A stretch of DNA of 64,000 bases from Liolophura sinensis (lineage: Eukaryota; Mollusca; Polyplacophora; Chitonida; Chitonidae): positions 20,338,001-20,402,000 of the forward strand of contig NC_088307.1 in the NCBI RefSeq assembly GCF_032854445.1, in the 5' to 3' direction. This document shows, piece after piece, positions 46,201 through 58,200 of this stretch. The position numbers and the translations under genes are program-made. Numbering within the stretch: the stretch's first letter is position 1; each line of letters begins with the position of its first letter. The notes under the pieces are model-generated. The model saw nothing but the letters and a program-made list of their open reading frames with translations, was not told the origin of the DNA and searched no databases.

Positions 46201-49200
46201 AAGAGACTCATCGAAAGATTAGTGAACTACTTTCTTTCAACGCATTTGTTTTTACGAATCTGGAGTGTTACTAACAATGATTTAACAATGTTGTAAACAG
46301 TTCGGCACAGTACTGGCAAAGATCATCAGGCCAAATGGTATAAATTTAAAAATCAGATCATGTCGAAACGTCGACATTCAACAGTTATTCTTTTACGTTT
46401 CCTCCACAGGCAGTTGGTTGCGACAATGAACTTCAATCACGTGCCAGGGTGGACTGGTGTGGAGTTTGTGGGGGAGACAACTCAAGCTGTGAAACGCTGT
46501 CAGGAAATATAGCCAAAAACCTCACCGTAGGTATGCAATTTTGTATTCAACGAGCACGCTGTTGTTGTATTGTATGGAATAATACACAAAGAGCATTCTT
46601 GGCAAAGCTCAAACTATAAAGGAAAGCTTGTGTGGAATCGAGACGAAAGGTCTAGTGGGTATAATTTCCAACTCTGATAAACTGAGACCAGCGAAAATAC
46701 TGGTTCGAGCGAGATTCGAACTTACGACTTATGACATCTAGCCACAGGCTCTAAATCACGACTTATAGGGTTAGACCCCCTAAGCCATGAATTCGAATCT
46801 CACTCGCGCCAGTTTTTCATCAGTGTTGGAAATTTCATCTTTTCGAAGTACTCCTTGACGACGATTAGAATTGCAATCGTATAAAGTGTTTGTTCGCTGT
46901 ACACTGCTCAAAGAGGAATATTATTTTCTGATCTAGTAGATAATGGGATCGTTAACCCAATTCTGACAACTATGTTTTCTTCACTGAAAACTGCAAGCTT
47001 AGTTTTTAAAGCTGTGGGGGGATTATTTATGTAGTATCCACAGATTTAAGCCACAGTGTTTTGCCACTATCTCTATATGAACTGACCACTGTTGATTGCA
47101 ATGGCCTGATTCCCTGAAACATATTTTATTGTCTCGGCGCCAAAGATTTCGTGGAATGGAATGTCCCTTTAATGTATGTATTTGTAATTTCGCTGTGACG
47201 GTATAGCGAATGGTACGCTCTCCAAAAATATATTTGGCATGCCACGAAAACGGACACTGGAAAACATGATATAACGTGTAACGTGATATTAGCCGAGCTA
47301 TCACCTCCTTACAATCCATGCGGTAAAGTTTTGATATTGTTGTTGCTCTTTGATTTATTTGTGTGTTTATTTGGTTTATGTTTTGTACCGTACTCAAGAA
47401 TAGTTTACATATACGATGGCGGTCAGCATTATGCTTGGAGGAAACCGGGCCCTGGGAATCCCACGACAAACCTCAGGTAGCTGACAGATATACCCACATA
47501 CGATAGTTGTTCTTCGATATCGTCGTATCAAGCTGAGAGTTTTTTACTCAGTATTTTGTGTTAGTCGGTTTCACTCATTTATCACAGCCTGAGGAATACC
47601 CTATTTTTTCTTGTTATTTTTAGGCTATGGTGAATTGCTAACCATTCCAAGAGGAGCGCGCCATATAAAGATTGTAGAGAGACACAGCAGAGACGTGGTT
47701 CTGGGTAAGGTTATAAAAGCAGTCGCAGTGTCCTGTCTGGTGTCCAGTATAGTGTCCCATATAGTGTCACGTATGAGTGAATCCACGTTTGAGAAAATCA
47801 TGGCAATGGTGTGGATAGATAACGTGTTTGTGTGCGTTTATTTAGTGTTTCATAAATTCCAATTATTTCCAATTATTTTGTTTTTTACATTAATCATGGC
47901 GACATTTTTTCGTTCTCTCGTGGCATGGTCAGTCGGAAGGTGATTTGAACGCGAAGTGACCGGGTTTCAAGGGTGAACTTTCGTAAGATGTCATTAGACA
48001 TGTTATTTGTTGTATTTAGCTTACTTTTCTCATCCCTTTTCCAGTATGTATTTGTGTTAGTCTAAAAAAAGACATGTTAACTGTAGCGAAGAGCTATTCA
48101 TATGCGTTTGAATGGAAACTGAAAATGTCAGCATATAAGCATTCAGAAATTCATGAAGTTCTGCACAAATGATAATTGTGACTCTTACATGGGCCTTTTG
48201 ACGACTTCAAATCTCTGCCTTCACAAATCTGCGTATTACTCAGCTGAATTTGCATAACTGTTGTAAACACCATATTTCTGGACAGTCATTGAAAGCAAAA
48301 ATCCGAGATAACCATCTGATGCTGCCTGGAATATACAGGACTTACAATTTCTTCAATCCTGTTCATATTTTGCTTATAATTCCATTTGTTCCAATTTCTT
48401 CAGCTCTGCGAAACACTCAGGGAATCTTCTTTATTAACGGTCACCTAGAAACCCGTTATTCAACCATCACTCGCCTTGTGGCAGGAACTGTTTTCTACTA
48501 TCATCACCCGCTATTTGACGCACGTGGAATGGAAACTTTCCAAGCCGAAGGACCAATCAGCCAAGAGCTTGTAGTTATGGTAACCATGTCCATCTTTTCG
48601 TTTAAAAATGAATGTTGGTATTTTCTGTTTGTCGCGTTCAAGTTTTGCCTTTCATACAGTTGATAAGTTCCAGTCATTTCACTTGAACTGCATATTCATC
48701 TTCAGTCTTTTCAAAGTTAAGGCTCTTAAACACATTCTAATCTGACAGGCCTTAAATCCGTTTAACTCAACTGTGAATTTTTGTATTAAGCAACTAATTT
48801 TCTTGTTGAATAATTAGATTTTTAGATTGAAATTGTTGTTGGACAAATATGTTGAATTTAATAATAATAAATATTTAATAATAATTTAATAATTCGCTCA
48901 CGTTGTAATTTTAAATCAGACGCGTGTACCTAGAAAACGGTTCATATCCCAATCACCCACATCAATCACCCCATTTCTTTGTTTCCGGAAAGTGATACAT
49001 TTATAATTAATATATTCTGAAATTCCCCTGACGTGATCAACCGCCAGTAAAAATTAAGTCAAGATCACACTGGTCTCATGATGTTTGAAAAGAAAAGGAA
49101 CCAAGCGGTATGATTTTAGATTTCGTGGAGAGAATGAAGTTAATTTAATCCGGAACTTTTTACCCATGCAGTATTTTGTTTCACGATGTCCTCATCTTAT

Positions 49201-52200
49201 TGTGCTTGTTATGATTAAGGTAATGGTATTTAAGCGAGACTTTTTGTTTCATTCTGGTTACGGTGATGTATTTCGTTTTGATACGTGTTCACAAGTGCAA
49301 CATATTGTTCCTTTTCTTTAGGGTCTTCACGATATGGTTGAAACATTGTTGATGTGGCGTTAAGCCATAATCATTCATTCATTCATTTATTCTTTAGGGT
49401 CACACTCAGCAAGCTCTCAGTCCCGTGGATATTTTGTTTGAATACACCGTCCTCAAAAACCAAAGTGGCCGGCTGGAATACGATACGTACAAAAATATCA
49501 GGGAGAAAAGCTTGCCTTGGGAGGCCATCTTGTACGAGAAACTACATCCGGGCTACAACATTGGAGCTGTTGGATCGGCTTATGTGAAACGGAAGAAGGA
49601 AGGCGACGAGTCATCGTTCAGTTTTAGAGTTCCACCTTGGGAACCACCGAAGCCTCGCTTAGTTTCTTCACCGAGACTACCTGAGCACGAGTTCGTCCAC
49701 CAGTCCACGCCCAGGCCAGCCAAACCTCAACTCCCTCCAATTCAGCCACAATTCCAAGCGCCGCCCACATCATCGCCATCTAGAGCAGTCCCAAAAAAAT
49801 CATCATGGTTACAGACTGACAGGCGCAGCCGTCTGTCATCACCGTCAACCAGAGAGCCTCATGATACTCAACGCACAACTTATGCCCGCCGGATTTCTCA
49901 TCGGGACAAGAAACTCGAGGATGCCTTCGAGGATGACAGACAGCGTCAGCGAGAACAAAAGATATCGGAGAAAGATCACGTGACCAAAACACCGCCAGCA
50001 AAACACTGGTTTCAGTCCACATCTCAGATGAACAAAAATTCGAGTGTTTCAGAAAGTGCACCAGTAAAAATGACTGGTGAACAGGAAATTTGGTCTTCAG
50101 CTACCTACCAAGAAAGTTCTTTAGATTATTCCCAGGTAAGGCATCCGGTAACAGATAAAATGCCAGTGTTTATCCCGGCGGAAGACGAAGAAGAGGATCA
50201 GGGCTTTCAAATGACAGAAAATCTGATTGGATCAAATAATGAGGACGATACATGTAAGTACATTCTCTGCAATTTGTATTATCCAGTTGATTTATTATCT
50301 ATGAAGTAAGTTCACAAAAGACCACCTATATCTTATATAATTAGATTCTTATCCTGAGTATGGAGAACCCTAAAATGGATTGGGCCATTAGAACCCTGCC
50401 TTTCTACTCCACACTGACAAACTCAGAGCAAAAAGACTTACTTGTTCAGCGTTCATGTACTGTGCATAGTGGAATGAATGGTCGGTTAGCGTGGTTATGG
50501 TGTTGAAGGAAGACTTCCATCGGTGAAACTGATCGCAATCGTATAAGAGAAATATTCTGGTGTTAAATATTAAACAAATAAATGAATACAAAAATGCTCC
50601 AGGTAGACAGATTATAGAAGCATATAAATTGTGCACACATAGCCCTAGCCCTCAAAGGGACACGAAAATAAATATGACAACAGCTCTGAATTCAGGTGCT
50701 AAAAAAAATCTTAGAAACAGAAAATCGGGAGATACGACGTCAGGAAGTCAGGCACCTTACCGAACATTGCTAACTTGAAAATTGTTTACATAAAGGACAA
50801 AAATTACGAGTTGCAACATGACCGAGTCTCAGGTTAGTGAATGTCACTCATTTGGAAGTTGAGCTTGTGACATGGCAAACTGATCTGAGAAAACCCGTCA
50901 ATGTGTTAACCTGTAAAATGTTGTCAAATATATGGATTTTTCTTCAACTGACAAAGGAAATGTAACTCTCATGTAAAATGTGTTCACATCAATGCATTTT
51001 CGTCATTTGACAAAGTCTAACATATGAAATGGCCATTGCTTTAAGAAAGAACAGGCACTTGTTATACAAGCCAAGTAACAATCAGCATAAATGTCAGTGT
51101 TGCAACATCTTTATTTATTATTGTGCTCCTAACTTTGAGACAGTGGACAACGTCACGAGCAAGGAAATGTTCCACTCCATGTATGACATCAACGACCATC
51201 TTCACTTCGAACGGCAACCGCCAGCCTCGTTCTCAGAAAGAGGCTCTGACGGAAGGGCTGGTATGTATATTCTCCAAGAAGTACTCCTGGTTTCAAATGT
51301 TTGCGTACGCAGCTTCTGAATTCTATTGTTTCTTTCTTTGACATTTTAAACCTTCAAACCACGTAATCTGAAATGTGCTACGTGTATCACTCGGCTATGT
51401 CAGATAAATCTTAGAGCCTGAAACACTGTACACGCGTACAGTCTCCAAGAAAGATTCCTAGCTGCAAACACTTGCGGCTGCTGCATACTTTCACTGACAT
51501 TTAAGCTTTCTATGTAACATGAAACCTGTTGCGTGCCCAAAACATCTGAAACTATACATTAATAATTTACAACAAGATCTTTTTTTACAAAGGCAAAAAA
51601 GGAAACATTAAAATTAAGTATAATTCAAATGAAAGACCATTAAACACCGTCCAAAGAAATAGTTCCAATCATGTTTTTAAAGAATTTTTCCAACCCAATA
51701 AAATGCTTCCAAAGCATCAGATTCTGTTGTGGTCTGTTGGGGCCCAGAGGGTATCAATGAGGACATATCCAGATATTTTGCTTGTTTCAATAATAATTTG
51801 TTTCAAGGCTGATTGGGTGAATGCATTCATGGCTCTATATATCTATGCATTTTGTAGGCTGAAATTTAGCGTTTTTAGTGCTAAGATGATAAAGTGATAA
51901 GGCGCTGAGTGGGAAAAAGATTATTTGGCAATATGGTCAGAAAATGCAATCCAAAATTCCAAGTTTCGTTGGTGATTTTCGTCATTCCCAATAGTATGGT
52001 AGGCCTACATCTATCCTGTACGTCTTAATTTTATCACAGATGAAATGCTTATTAAGACGCAATTGTTTATTGCCCTTCGATTTACATTTTATGCCAACAT
52101 ACCTCTGAGAACGTCGAAGAACGGTATGAAAATCTCTTAAATCTTGCCAAACAATAACGCCGAGAAACGTGAATGCTTGGATGTAGACAAAGGTTAATAG

Positions 52201-55200
52201 AAATGCGTCATATCCCAGAGGCTAGTTACTAGTTTCTTGCTGTTGTTACAACCCAGGTGTGAATGTCCCTCCCGATGGCGGTCCCTACCGTCACCCCGAA
52301 ACTGAACCCAGGAGCCAACACGACCCACGATACCGGTGGAGACCCAAAAATATCACGCCCTGCAGCTCCACCTGTGCCCCTGGTACGTCTGTATTAGAAG
52401 CATCAATGTCAATAAAAAGCTAATGTATCGTTTGCTGGGGACTTCCGTGGCCGAGGAGGTTAGCACGCCAGCACGGCTCAAAGACGCAGGAGGCTTTCAC
52501 CAATGAGGTCGCTTTGAGTTCAAGTCCCGCTCATGCAGGCTTCCTCTCCGGTCGTACTTGGGAGGGTGTGACAGCAACCTGCGGATAGGCGTAGGTTTCT
52601 CTTGGGCTCTGTCAGGTTTCCTCTCACCATAATACTGGCCGCCGTCGTGTATGTGCAATATTCTTCAGTACGGCGCAAAACACCAATCAAATAAATAAAT
52701 ACCGCTTCGCTGATTTTGTACATCTTTAAAAATGGCCCAAAAAAAAGTTAACATCGAAATGCAGAATATTGAAATCAGACATTTGTATACTAGCTGTGTA
52801 CCAAAAAAAGGACACTCCGGGGCAGTAATCGCAAAAGCAATGTCAAAAATAACGTTGAACGTAAACCACTAACTAGTTATAAGAGAGTATATAAAGTACA
52901 AAATTGGGACGAATTCACGCAAAGAGAAGCAGTGAAGAGTTTCCGGTGATAATGGAATGACACAAATAATGGTCTAAGTTAATCAAATGTATCTCAGTAG
53001 CGCTTTGATTTGTAACTTTTCATAAGAAACTTCGTACTGTTGTCGCTGCTCTGGTCTTACTTTCCATGCATAAAATCATGAATGCTTCGCTTCTATGGTG
53101 GTCGGATTTACAAGTAAGAAGGAAAAAACTGGTACTGACCCACAATTCGCTTAAAGGAAAAAAAACCGGATAAATTAACATGAAATGCCCGAAAACAAAA
53201 GGTTAGAGCTACTGTTTGAAGACGTTTTTGTGATCTGAACAGAAGGAAACTTGAAAGCATAAACATTTCTGAGCGGTTCACAGCGGACAATATTTCAGAA
53301 ACGACTGCTCGTAATTTTCAGGCGGTGTCCAGTTCGAGTTTTTTGAGTGTCATCGCACAGTAGATGGCCTGACGGTGTTAGACTCGTACTGCGATGAGCG
53401 GGACAAACCGGATCCTCGCTACCACCAGTGTACACGTCAACAATGTGTCGCCAGGTAATCTCTTTTGTTATTAGCCATTGTTTCATATGTTCACCCGTCT
53501 GTTCTTTCCCCGGGGCACTGCCAGGTGCCATCTAACCATAATGCCGGCCGTTGTCCGAATTAGTGGAAAATTCCATTCAAATAAATCAAATAAAAGGTAT
53601 GTTGAAAGAGAATTTGCAGTGTGGGTTAGCGAGATGTCTCCACTACTATGTAGATTAACTATAGGTGTTTGGAAAATGCATCAATACGCACGCGCAGAAC
53701 ACAGGCATACGTGGAACAGGACAAAAGCTCAAGGCGATTTATGCCTACCTTGGTAACATTGCAGAATTCAACGACAGTCAATAATAATTCAGCTTTGTTC
53801 AAACTTTTTAATGTTCTCGGCTTCAAAATATGCCCTAATTCATCTCAGGTTGCAACGATGCACTTAAAATGCACGATTTTTTCTGAATTGTGTGCCAATG
53901 GCGAAGGTTACATTGCCTGGACACAGGAAGAAGTGCTGTTGTGTATCTCCGCTAAAACCGAATGTTGCCATCCGCACTCGAAATGGTTACTTTTCTTTGG
54001 TACTTGTTACAGGCTCACGTGAAACTCATCTCTGAGACGTTAGGGTAAGCTGTAGGACAGACTGGCTTGGTGTCATCTTTGGTTATTTCTGTATGATACT
54101 TCAGCAATTTGACCTTACAATATCACTAATATCACACAGCAATTTGACCTTGCAATATCACAGGAAGACGCAGTAATGTACATGTACACTCACGTAATGT
54201 CTCCTTTTCGTCATGAAAGAGACAATATAACAGCTTAAAAGCCATAAGATATACGTGTTTTCAGTGACAACTGTCTATGGAGGAAAAAAAGCAGTGAATT
54301 CACATGAGTTATATCTGAATAGAAGAGCATATAGTTTGTTTCTATTAGACACACGCCTGTATTCATTTATCCGTAAAATCAGTCATACCTCCGACAAATT
54401 TAGTCAGTGACACATAACAACACAAGATCTACATATCGACATGATGAAAATTCATATTTAATTCTTCCTAAAAAAATCAAGTTAGAACACTTTTTCTAAT
54501 TCATAACGTTAAACTGCATGTGGACAGTTTTGACGGCTAGAGCCCATTGCCTCGGGTGACATCATAATTCTTTAAAAAAATTAGACAAGTGGCATGCAGG
54601 GGATATGGGTGGAGTCCGGTATGTTTTGAGGGGAAAGTGACACCAGTTACCTAAGCTCCTATCGACTTCACCATAAACCCTGTTTTTGACACTGCCATAT
54701 CTGGAATTGTTTACAAGTTTTAGTGTAAAATAACCAATGTATAAAAACCAATGTAGTCTTTTCTCGGGGAGAGTAGTGAAGGCTAAGTCACTGGATGCAG
54801 TTTGTCCTAACCACATCTTGGCGCAGCTATTGTAAAACAAATTACTCTCCACGCCCATTGTCCGGCATGCCACTAGCTTAAGAATAATCATGACGCCGCC
54901 CGAGGCAATGAGTTTTTTGAAACAAGGCTTATGGAGTTTAACATAGTAAATTAGATAAATCGTCATTTTCTTTGCAAGAATATGAACCTCCAGGATACTG
55001 ATGTGTAGAGCTTGGGCTATTACGTGTCACCTGGGAATAATCCCATCTGTCACTGATTAAAGGCAATTTTGGTAGCGAAAAGGTGAACTGCAAAAACACG
55101 GACTACAGTACCTTTCGTTGTCATGATCTCTGGTGTTCTTAACTGTGTTATATTGCTACTTTGCTGTCGCTGGTTTGTGATCTTCTGTGCCTTAATCCGT

Positions 55201-58200
55201 TTTGCAGATGTTAAGCCATTTTTTCCATGAGCCTCTCACCAGTGTGGTCGTTGTGAGTTCAAGTCCAACTCGTGCCGGCATCCCTTCTGGCCACACGTAG
55301 AAAAGTATGTCAGCAACCTGCTGGTGGTCGTGGGTTCCCCTGGACTCTGCCCGGTTTTCTCCCACCATAATGCTGGCTGCGGTCGTATAAGTGAAATATT
55401 TTTAGTACGGCATAAAACATCAATCAAATAAATAAATAAAAACATAAAATAAAATAATATAAATAAAGCCATTATTCATTGTTTTTTAGATGGGTGACCG
55501 GTATCTGGAGTCATTGTTCCCGGAGTTGCGGAGATGGTCAGACGTTCAGATCAGTTCGTTGCTGGCGTATGCTCGCTCCGGGTTTTGACAGTACTGTTCA
55601 TGCTGACCAATGCAAGTCTTACCAAAAACCGGAATCGACGTCTAAGTGTAACGAAGGCGCATGCGGGCCGCAGTGGCAGTTTAGTTCCTGGGGAAAGGTA
55701 AGCGGAACTTCAGTACTTTAATGAGAAGCATGGGGGATTTAAAGATCATTCGTCGTTAACACTGATTATGACCTCTGACGCATTAATTAATTTATTATTT
55801 GATTTCCTCCCCGGCCGTACGTAGGAAGGTCTGTCAGCAACCTGCAGACGGTCGTGGGTTTCCCCCAGGCTCTGCTCGGTTTTCACCCACCATAATGCTG
55901 GCCGCCGTCGTATAAGTGAAATATTCTTAAGTACGGCGTAAAATCAAATAAATAAATAAATTTATTTGGTTGTTATTTAAACAATATTTACTTATGTGGC
56001 AATGATTTATTTATTTATTGAGTGTTTTACGCCGTACTCGAGCGGTCTTCAACGAACGGAAAACCGCACAAACGGCCCCACGAGCGACGTCGACTTCCTT
56101 CTGTCACCGAAATCACAGAAGCTGTGAGAGCCTGTGAATCTACAAATGCCCTGTTCAAAGCCGGGTTTGAACCCGCGAACGATTGATATGGGCTTCTTAA
56201 AGATTAAAGAGGGCACATTAATAAAAACTAAGTAAGACATAAGGATAATCCTGTATTGGAAAACGAGACGTGACTGGCGAGCGGTACAAAATAGATCTGT
56301 GTTCATCTTTCAGTCAGTAGAGCACACTAAGTCATGATTCCTAATGATGGCATATTAAAATGCTGAAAGATTGAGTCAAAATGAAGAAACGATAATTGGT
56401 GTACATGCGAGGCTCATATTTGGCTATTGTAAAATAATATAAATTAAATAAATATAAAATATAAATTTGATTTGATTGGCGCTGATGCGTTGTTTTTTTT
56501 TATGTTTTTTGGGGGGCTGGGGGTGGGGGTCTTGGGGGGTGGGGGACTCCAATACAGCCTCTTTATATGTGAGCCACCTAGTCCATGGGCCAAGGCCCAA
56601 AATTTCTCATATTGGTACCCCCTTGGGTGGCTAGATCTCCGCGCTGTTTTAAAGTTGGTACATGTCTTTAGTTCATATTTCAATGTGATAGCCCTCGCAG
56701 AGGGGTAGCTTTGTATGGATTATGCCCCCTTTAATAAACATACTTATTGTTCAATGTGTTAGATCATATATTGTCAACAGTCATACAATTACAGCGGTAT
56801 TTGAACCCCAATCAACTCAGGAACAGTGTTTACCTTTAGAAATACTTCCTGAGCTAATTTAAGATACTCTTCTCAAACATAATGGCAGATTTGTTGATGA
56901 AAGATGACATTTTAGTTAGTCCTCGCTGGGTTGGGAGAGGGGTGAGCTTCTCGGACGAGAACTGCATCAGCAGCTTTCTTTGGAACCGGAAAATGAAAGA
57001 AGACATAAAGTTTATGTTTTGTAACATTATAGAGTATTCTATCGTGGTTGTGTTAAAAAATAACTGTTGACTTCCGGTGTAAATATCCAAATAGTAAATT
57101 CCAAATGACACACAGTGAGGGTCTTTCCGTGACCCCAAACACCAAAGCAAACTGTAAGACTTTTCATTCTTTCAGAGGTACATTCACACTCACATTTATC
57201 TGTCAGCGGGTGACATGGATGTTTAATCAACATCTTGTTCGTTAATGTGACGTCTTAATTATTGCATGATGGCTTTAATAACGAAACCCTGGGTCTAAAT
57301 TAAAATTAAAGTGATTCATCCAACTCACTCTGAAACATGATACCGGCCCGGATAGCACAGTTGGTAGAGCGTCCGCTTCGGGACCGGTAGATCCAGGATC
57401 AATCCTTGATCGAGTCACACCTAAGACTTTAAAAGAGGAAGTTGTAACTTCCTCGCTTGGCGTTCAGCACAAAGGGGATAGTGCAACGACTGGTTGACCC
57501 GTATCAGTATAATGGCTCGGGCGGGGCGGCTCACTTGCCTTCGGTAAGTCGTCTCAGTGAAGCAGCACTAAATAAAAGAGCGGTGGAAATCCGTCCTGCA
57601 ACAAGGAGGCACATTACACGTACATACACCCTAATGATTCCTTCGTCGTCATATGACTGAAAAATTGTTGAGTACAACGTTAAACCCCAAGCACTCCCAC
57701 TCACTCGCACTGAAACATGATTGTTTGTCGACGTTTTGACCTTGATGTTAAATCCGTCAAGCATAGCGCTTTTTGATTTAAAAGAACATTCCTTATAAGG
57801 AGAATTTCTCAGTGTACGTTTTCATGAACTCTTACAGTCTGTTTCTGCACTATTTCTGGAGGAATAAATGAATGATCATGGTTTAACACCGCTATTTCTG
57901 GAGGAAGACTCCTGTTTGTGTACAATCTAGGGATTGTAATGCACGACTGTTGCATCGAAGTACGTCTTCTGTAGGGCAAAAATAGATTTTAGTCAAGTTT
58001 TATGGAATGCCGGTTTGCTGCCATCTCCACCAAGCTAAGCAAACTGGATTGGAGACACGTTTGTTTTCGCCCATTAGAACAGTTAGAATAAAACCCTAAC
58101 TGGGGTAAACTGACAAGAGGCCGTATTTCACCCGTTACGAGTGACCATTTGCGAGCCATCACATTGTCGTCGCTGCTTTGGTTTTTCTTTCTATGCTATA

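Noticed and set aside
49354-49587. Alternative frame overlapping exon 9
   Set aside because: A shadow of the spacer/linker exon; the in-phase frame carries the conserved spacer end.
54562-54966. 134-codon minus frame as a gene
   Set aside because: It lies almost exactly within the foldback element, starts in one arm and has no recognised domain.
57342-57430. tRNA gene at the head of SINE-1 (and similar heads at 416, 52438, 63171)
   Set aside because: A and B box-like sequences are present, but each head continues into a conserved SINE body and a proper acceptor stem cannot be formed.
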